DNA of 64,000 nt. It comes from Winogradskyella pacifica. Lineage in GTDB: Bacteria > Bacteroidota > Bacteroidia > Flavobacteriales > Flavobacteriaceae. The notes beneath the pieces were generated by a model. That model did not search any database, was not told the DNA's origin, and was given only the letters and a program-made list of their open reading frames with translations. Shown here piece after piece: positions 60,101 through 64,000 of the stretch. Every line of letters starts with the position of its first letter. The first letter of the stretch is position 1. The translations under genes and the position numbers were made by a program. Where the stretch lies: contig NZ_JABFDI010000001.1 in the NCBI RefSeq assembly GCF_013403915.1, positions 1 through 64,000 of the forward strand, in the 5' to 3' direction.

Positions 60101-62398
60101 TCTTACATAAACTGTATATGTTCCTGCCGTATCAATTGAGAATACATTACTGCTTTGGAAATTGGTTCCATCTATACTGTATTCATATCCAGAAGGCACA
60201 TTATTTACCGTAATACTTCCGTTAGTTTCACATATAATGTCTGTTGAATTAACTGTTGGGTTTAATTCATTCTGATACACATTGAAATAAAACTGAACAT
60301 TACATCCACCAGGATAATTTATTGTAATTCTATATTGTCCGGCTGTATCAACTAAAAATCCAGATTCACTAGGAACTGCATTCCATGTACAAGATGTATT
60401 TTCATTAGCACAATCTGAATTTGAAACGGCATCACAACTCGTTTCATCAAGCACTTCCCAAATAATCGAGGTAGAATCGGAAACGTTTGTTTGAATGATT
60501 CTTATATCATCAGCACCACATAAAAAGATATTAGGTAATAATTTTCCATCATTAGGACAAGTCACAACTTCATCGGCATAAGGAATTACAGGGTTGGTTG
60601 TATTAGAACCAAAAAGCTGTACATTAAATTGCTGAACAATAGATTGACATGGAGCCACTGCAGTATTATAAGAATAATAAGTACCCGTTTCTGTAACAGT
60701 GATAGACTGCGAATTTCCTATCACAGGAACTCCTGTAGGACTTGTAGACCATGCATAAGAATCGTAGCCATTAGCTGCTGTTAACTCTACACTATCTCCA
60801 CAAAGAATTTCATCATACTCAAAAGTACAGTTAAGATCCGCTAAAAAGTTAGTAGCCTGAGGTGAAATTAAACACCCTGTATTGCTACTTAAACTTGGAT
60901 CATCTGTAATGGTGAAATCAGGGTTTATAGTTCCTTGATACGTGGCATAAGCTTGATTATTAACAATATTTGAACAAGCATCTTCTAATTGTCCACAGTC
61001 ATCTACAACTTGTACTTCAATTCTTATTTCATAAACAGGATCATTCTCCTCAACAAGTGAATTATCGATATCTAAAATAAGTTCTCTTGTTGCCGCATTA
61101 TAGCTTTGAACTGTAACACCAGCTGGTAGAATTAAATCTGTTGGATGGTTATAAATAATGTTTACAGGTAGAATATCTCTTATTGAAAAGTTTGTAGCAT
61201 CATCATTACCCGTATTCTGAAACCCAATAACATAATTTAAAGAGGATCCTAAACCTACTAATTGTCCACCAATATCATTTCCTAAGTCGTCTTCAACAAT
61301 TTTTGTTAATACGATATTAGGAGCAATGATCTCAATCGCAAAGGCACTAAAATAATAATAGTAGATGTCTAAATTACTACCTAAACTAATGTTTGCTGTG
61401 GTTGCATTGTTGGCAATTAGAGAGTTTCCTGGATTGGGGATATTTATAATACCAGCATCAAATCCTAAGGTGTTAGAACTATTTGGCGTTCTTGTGGTAA
61501 ATAATTCGGAAGTATTTGTAAGTGGGTTAATATCGGATACAGAACTATTAAAAAAGTTATTCCCAGGTCGAATTGTTGTACCTGCACTGTTAGTAGCACT
61601 GATAGTAGTTCCGTTAAGTTTTAAGTAATCACCAGTATAACTTCTATCACCTTCAATAGTACTAAATGCGAACTTTGCACGAACAGGACCGGTTGGTATG
61701 GTTGTAAAACCACTTACAGGAAAGGTTTCATTGATAGAACTTGTAATTTTAGTAAAACCATCAAAAGACGTAATATACTTACTAGGTAGAAGCGGATCTT
61801 CATAAACCACGAATAAAGACCACCCTGCAGATAGACCTTCAGAATTTGGTTTCGGACCGACTAAAGTTGAAATATTAGCAACAGCATATGTCCCTTCAGG
61901 ATCTGGTAAAGCTGTAAGCATGTCCGTTACATCATGGTAATATGCATAAGTGTTAGATCGGTTATTATTAGAAGCGTTTTGATAGTAAATTTCAGTTCCG
62001 GTAATGTCTTCATAAGACCCTCCAGGGACTTTAAACTTAATATCGGACTTTGGTTCATCTCCATCAACAACCGCACTCCAATATAAACCCGCATAAACAA
62101 TAACATAACAGCTATCATCGCCTGGCACATCTAAATCGGCACTACTAGAGTTAAATGTACTAGCATCACCATCGATATCTACATATACCGCAGCATTTAC
62201 GCCGTCGTTTGTAGAGTTTCCATTGTAAGGATTAGAAACATGTAATCCCACATTACTATTTCCTATTAAAAGTATATCTCCTTTTATGGCTTGATCGTAC
62301 CGTGGAGAAAATGGCACGAGGTTTTGTGCAGATATGTACTGTCCCAATATTAGAAACAAAACAATTACGACTATTCTAGAAAAAGTAGGTTTTTTCAT
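54188..62398 (-). CDS. SprB-like giant adhesin with type B T9SS sorting domain
   Basis: This 2736-residue surface protein has a signal peptide (about 1-25). An N-terminal region (about 26-350) of adhesin type is followed by a DUF11-like domain (about 360-500; N-x-G-x-D-D-A-x-N). About 21 SprB-type repeats of roughly 85-95 residues (pattern C-x-G-x-x-x-G-x-I-x-V...G-G-x-x-P-Y-x-Y-x-I) run from about 720 to 2510. The last ~90 residues are the gliding-associated type B T9SS domain (I-P-N-W-F-T-P-N-G-D-G; G-D-Y-W-F-V-V). It is probably a mobile cell-surface adhesin for gliding or attachment, paired with the SprF-like gene downstream. Confidence 0.94.
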   Translation of the reverse strand: MKKPTFSRIVVIVLFLILGQYISAQNLVPFSPRYDQAIKGDILLIGNSNVGLHVSNPYNGNSTNDGVNAAVYVDIDGDASTFNSSSADLDVPGDDSCYVIVYAGLYWSAVVDGDEPKSDIKFKVPGGSYEDITGTEIYYQNASNNNRSNTYAYYHDVTDMLTALPDPEGTYAVANISTLVGPKPNSEGLSAGWSLFVVYEDPLLPSKYITSFDGFTKITSSINETFPVSGFTTIPTGPVRAKFAFSTIEGDRSYTGDYLKLNGTTISATNSAGTTIRPGNNFFNSSVSDINPLTNTSELFTTRTPNSSNTLGFDAGIINIPNPGNSLIANNATTANISLGSNLDIYYYYFSAFAIEIIAPNIVLTKIVEDDLGNDIGGQLVGLGSSLNYVIGFQNTGNDDATNFSIRDILPVNIIYNHPTDLILPAGVTVQSYNAATRELILDIDNSLVEENDPVYEIRIEVQVVDDCGQLEDACSNIVNNQAYATYQGTINPDFTITDDPSLSSNTGCLISPQATNFLADLNCTFEYDEILCGDSVELTAANGYDSYAWSTSPTGVPVIGNSQSITVTETGTYYSYNTAVAPCQSIVQQFNVQLFGSNTTNPVIPYADEVVTCPNDGKLLPNIFLCGADDIRIIQTNVSDSTSIIWEVLDETSCDAVSNSDCANENTSCTWNAVPSESGFLVDTAGQYRITINYPGGCNVQFYFNVYQNELNPTVNSTDIICETNGSITVNNVPSGYEYSIDGTNFQSSNVFSIDTAGTYTVYVRQIDLTTNPCVFTVPSVQIRDREFTGSTTITQPLCYGDKGSIHLSANDADPQYVFTLSQGATVVNTVGPIIDNNYTFQNLNPGTYTATIESENGCIFTEDITIIEPPILTATIALTSPLNCSDGEITVYPVGGTPPYYYFVNGATDFQSTPQIVVSSTGVYNVVVTDSNNCSTDVTINVDAISGPDFNVNTTDIACAGSDGTGALTINVSNANGSSINYSIDGGVTFVNSNVFTGLSIGDYEVVVEYTSGTDVCESSPQTVSIGSAAAITGTVELAAPYTCLSTGAITVTAVTGGQAPYTYSIDGVTFQNNANFSNLSAGTYTVIVMDVTGCASAMADITINELNPPTDLTFSNSPVACPSNTATISITGTTGGVGILEYQITAPASAVTAYQTSTDFSGLEPGTYTFQVKDENDCVYSESHTIVPTPSPTLSVVLTKDLDCAASPDAVLTGTVTGAAPYTYSVSIDGAAYTDLGTTGTPFTYSAATAGTYQLQITDANGCSAESSVITVTPISLPALSLVVQTQEILCNGDTNGAIDVTIDTSVGTPPFVINVTDSTGNDYGTQTSSLPAGIYTVTVTDAKLCTATETVTIDQPDPIVVDYNAIDITCGAGGVSQGSVIVNSVTGGTPPYNYFVTGTNGYSNSEFNNMGSTSVSFDVVDFGLYQINVVDANGCSILVQDVLVASPPTDLDIDILPSFDCATGGEAEVSIGSTLTSAGPFFFSIYEGTGTVYPAGTWLSEDAPGSESATFTNLIPGVVYTFIVYDASTFCSYYEPATIPIPTNSKLTATAVSSNNITCTGSADGNVSFTVNSSYASPVSITYEIFNTLSLTSTGISGSAALPANGSLNILEFGPLPFGNYFVSIRETSGPNAGCGIVTVPFNITESAFLLELAASVDQNANCEPNSGVISAIASNGTPPYQYQITTTATTPLVTDAAWNSSSTFNNAAGSYYVHVKDAYNCIVTSPVLVIDTDPTPAISASLNNQCTVAEGAYEIDVTLDTVGVPPYSISINGGAFQTQTFPFTLSNLYSGTHTIRINDVNGCGNTVSVDVVAPIAIIPEVTALPTCNDDDGEITMTTIGGSGSYTYSILPNPASISFAGDVFSGVPSGMYTITITDTVTSCTEEVSVSVAEAILPIVTLTPTDITCFGDNSGSFEINIANYTGTYTYEVFDSLGTSVTGIINANTSTNPVIVTGMSAGTFTVEITETDIPLCSATASVTIASPTNGISLNISETSNVTCNDNEGTITAIATGGWGDLEYELTGAATVAYSSNGSFTGLSAGTYTVNARDASGCIVSETITLETPDPIAATFTPNTTVLSCFGDQDASITITNVTGGQGANYTYTLNTVLPTPSVSGPQTSNIFENLGPGTYFVRITDGFHCEFSSANIVITEPTPVEASLVRTTTQTCLTESTLTLSATGGTGLYSYSENASFAPIIGTFTTSTTFSVPDGTYSYFVRDANGCVTNVSNEITVDPLPDLEVTLEASNLVINCFGDNNGSILASATGGLGNYTYTLQDNLGNTVTAPQTSPGFFTELFAGDYVVLVESGDCDVTSTPISITEPATPIEATLVVNNVSCAGNNNGSVEVTASGGTGVIKYAISPQSNQFFETNTFENLAPGDYDIIVMDESGCYLRFDVTITEPEQVVLSIVPGSFFPEVCSGNLDGEFSIAISGGTLPYSVSLDDYDGVYTTGSAAQNEFDFTNLEGGDHIVFVRDAAGCESEWNITFPESVTILPEIIIESICENNIQGNRVTVTVDASIEDLTQLDYSLNGGPYQSSNTFINVPVGIDHFIDVRHTNGCIQTTEFFDIEMADPVTLTLTEGGLNEYIINAAGGAGDYQFTINDEDYGNENSFFIFESGLYTIRVMDSSGCYASLQIELEFQEICIPNWFTPNGDGEFDTWAPGCTENYPNLTFDIFDRYGRKVATYHVGEVWDGKYKGRELPSGDYWFVVQTNDATHDKEFVGHFTLYR

Positions 62399-62468
62399 GA
62401 TAACTTATTTTAATTAATCACTTTATTTCTTGGGGCAAAGACGTAAGTGATAGTTGGCTTAACTATTA

Positions 62469-64000
62469 TTAATTTTCTATTTTAACTATTGACATTTTTC
62501 CATTATATGGTCTATTTCCTTTAGCTTCTAAAGCTTTATTGGCACTTCCTATATCGTTAACTTTATCATAGTATATGTAATATTTACTAGTGTTAACATC
62601 ATGGAAGAAATCAACATTGGTTTTTCCAGAAGCAATAACTTTGGTTATAAATTCATCTCTACTTTTCGTATCACTATGAACTGCTATTATAAGGTAGTAA
62701 CCACTTTCAATATGTTTTATATTCTTTAATATCTTGATATTATTTCCTTGTGATTCTCCAAAATCAAAATCTTCAGCTTTTAAAGGAGTTTCAGCTAATG
62801 GTGTTGTTTCTCTTATGTTTTTCAACTTAGCTCTATCTTGAGTATATCTATCATCCTCACTATTAAAAGCAGCGCGCTTGATTCGTCTTCTTTTTTCAAA
62901 TTCAGTAGCTACTTTAATAGCCTCTAATTTTGTTTCTAATTGTGTGTTGACTTCATTCGCTTTTAACTGCTCTGACTGTAATCTTTTAATTTCCTTTTTA
63001 TAGAATAAGGTAACTTCATCTAGGGCAAATGAACCATTAGCAACACGTTCTTCATATAGTTTAGTTAATTCATCTATTTTTTCGCTACGAGATTCTATAA
63101 CATTATCTAAATCTGTTTTAATTGCTCTAAGCGCATTGTTTTCTGCAGTTACACTTTTAAACGGTTTTGGTTGTACTGTAATTCCCTGATCGCTTAAATC
63201 ATTTTCTTCTTTTAAGTCTTTAAGATCTTGGTCTTTGATCGCAATGATATCGTTAAATTGTTGTAATAAATCAGTTTGAATTGCCTTAGAGTCTTCAGTG
63301 GATTTTGCTAAAGTTTGCATTGATTTAGCAAGCGCATCTGTTGGATTAGAAATAGCATCTTCCTCAGCTTCTTGCTCTGCTAATAATGCAGCTTGTGCAT
63401 CAACTTCTTCTTTAGCTTTTTGCTCTGCTAATAATGCAGCTTGTGCATCAGCTTCTTCTTTAGCTTTCTGTTCTGCTAATAATCCAGCTTGTGCATCAGC
63501 TTCTTCTTTAGCTTTTTGCTTTGCTAATAGTGCAGCTTGTGCTTCAGCTTCTTCTTTAGCCTTTTGTTCTGCTAATAGTGCAGCTTGTGCATCAGCTTCT
63601 TCTTTAGCTTTTTGTTCTGCCTGTAATCGTGCTCTAGTTTCTGCTCTTTCTGCCGCTTTTTTGTCTGCTTCAATTTTATCAGATTTAGCCTTTGCTTCAG
63701 CTAATTCTTTAGCTTTTTGTTCTTCTATTAATTTTGCTTCAGCTTCAGCTTCATTCTGTGCTGCTAATATTTCTGCTTGTTTGTCTGCTTCAATCTTAGC
63801 TTGCGCTTTTTTCTCTGCAGCCAATTTTGCTTGCGCATCTGCCTCGGCTTTTGCTTTAGCATCAGTAGTCTTTTTAGTACTAGCTATGCTTGGCTTGGTC
63901 TTTTTAACTACACGACGTTTCTTAGTTCCACCTGAAGATAAAATACTACTTACTTCATCCTCTCGACTGTAATCGTAATAATTGTTGTTTTTAAATCGGT
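62469..64000 (-). CDS. Ala/Glu/Lys-rich coiled-coil protein with SPOR-like C-terminus, partial
   Basis: The frame is open to the window edge, so the N-terminus is missing; at least 510 residues are seen. The visible N-terminal part (R-F-K-N-N-N-Y-Y-D-Y-S) is followed by a basic patch. Next comes a long Ala/Glu/Lys coiled coil that includes five near-identical 16-residue units (E-E-A-D-A-Q-A-A-L-L-A-E-Q-K-A-K). Another helical region follows, and the last ~85 residues (S-G-Y-Y-L-I-I-A-V-H-S) resemble a SPOR-type peptidoglycan-binding fold. It lies 70 bp upstream of the SprB-like gene. A role in anchoring the secretion or gliding apparatus to the cell wall is inferred. Confidence 0.8.
   Translation of the reverse strand, partial: RFKNNNYYDYSREDEVSSILSSGGTKKRRVVKKTKPSIASTKKTTDAKAKAEADAQAKLAAEKKAQAKIEADKQAEILAAQNEAEAEAKLIEEQKAKELAEAKAKSDKIEADKKAAERAETRARLQAEQKAKEEADAQAALLAEQKAKEEAEAQAALLAKQKAKEEADAQAGLLAEQKAKEEADAQAALLAEQKAKEEVDAQAALLAEQEAEEDAISNPTDALAKSMQTLAKSTEDSKAIQTDLLQQFNDIIAIKDQDLKDLKEENDLSDQGITVQPKPFKSVTAENNALRAIKTDLDNVIESRSEKIDELTKLYEERVANGSFALDEVTLFYKKEIKRLQSEQLKANEVNTQLETKLEAIKVATEFEKRRRIKRAAFNSEDDRYTQDRAKLKNIRETTPLAETPLKAEDFDFGESQGNNIKILKNIKHIESGYYLIIAVHSDTKSRDEFITKVIASGKTNVDFFHDVNTSKYYIYYDKVNDIGSANKALEAKGNRPYNGKMSIVKIEN
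63363..63602 (-). repeat. Five 48 bp in-frame repeats in the coiled-coil gene
   Basis: Five tandem units of 48 bp encode the 16-residue motif E-E-A-D-A-Q-A-A-L-L-A-E-Q-K-A-K with one or two substitutions per copy. The DNA copies are more alike than needed for the protein, which suggests recent expansion or gene conversion. Copy number may vary between strains. Confidence 0.85.

Noticed and set aside
63298..63972. 224-residue Ala/Ser-rich protein on the plus strand
   Set aside because: It is the antisense shadow of the coiled-coil gene's repetitive codons; the minus strand frame has clear domain structure.
1..64000. tRNA or rRNA genes
   Set aside because: No cloverleaf with a conserved T-loop (GTTCRANNC) in the right setting and no rRNA-like sequence was recognised on reading both strands.

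Overview
The window comes from a low-GC marine-type Bacteroidota, almost certainly a member of the Flavobacteriaceae. The evidence is lipoprotein and secreted genes with type IX secretion (T9SS) sorting domains, a SprB-like giant adhesin next to a PorP/SprF protein, the flavobacterial YebC N-terminus, a fused branched-chain ketoacid dehydrogenase E1, and promoters of the TAnnTTTG type. No rRNA, tRNA, CRISPR array or insertion sequence was recognised.

Region 1 (1-3816) is the most unusual part. Three copies of a ~127 bp folded repeat (76-201, 577-703, 1551-1677) separate small units that read on the minus strand. The two ends of each unit are complementary to each other and differ from unit to unit (GTTAGCAGCA, GTTGTGCTTA, GTTGTAACAC). 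This is the geometry of integron gene cassettes with attC sites. The array starts at a bulged hairpin (2185-2217) directly behind a XerD-type tyrosine recombinase (2225-3352). That recombinase lacks any recognisable IntI-specific insertion and is divergent from a small zinc-finger protein gene, with an operator-like palindrome between them. I read the region as an integron-like cassette platform that does not use a classical IntI.

Region 2 (3956-24010) is mostly housekeeping: yebC, a pterin dehydratase, gcvT with an SDR protein, a DUF421 membrane protein, a cysteine-rich copper-storage protein, a GH3-like ligase, a RelE/ParE toxin-antitoxin pair, a radical SAM plus DUF4130 DNA-repair-type operon, a FAD/Fe-S oxidoreductase, an LpxH-like phosphatase, aroC, a dicarboxylate symporter and a sulfurtransferase preceded by a 16-codon upstream ORF containing two cysteines. 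Heptamer tandem repeats, a pair of inverted REP-like hairpins and a ~136 bp structured element sit between genes.

Region 3 (24159-41841) holds a MuiA-type protein with an inserted TonB-plug module, a candidate small RNA, a DCC-family protein, a MutS2 without Smr domain, a YfcC transporter, ung, a four-gene operon (SUI1 factor, DUF1835, nucleoside phosphorylase, signal-less substrate-binding protein), a 2OG-Fe(II) oxygenase, fused ketoacid dehydrogenase E1, an M19 dipeptidase and a secreted T9SS serine protease.

Region 4 (41862-64000) begins with a small transcription unit encoding two unannotated microproteins (28 and 23 codons). A (TTGA)7 tract lies just upstream of the second start, and a strong terminator follows. 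Then come a 3D-domain lipoprotein, an orphan ExbD, an SF2 helicase, a secreted protein, a four-gene hibernation-factor operon (hpf, ArsC-like, DUF1853, pseudouridine synthase), a 1624-residue sugar dehydrogenase/diheme cytochrome/T9SS protein, and a SprF-SprB cluster whose first gene runs off the window end.
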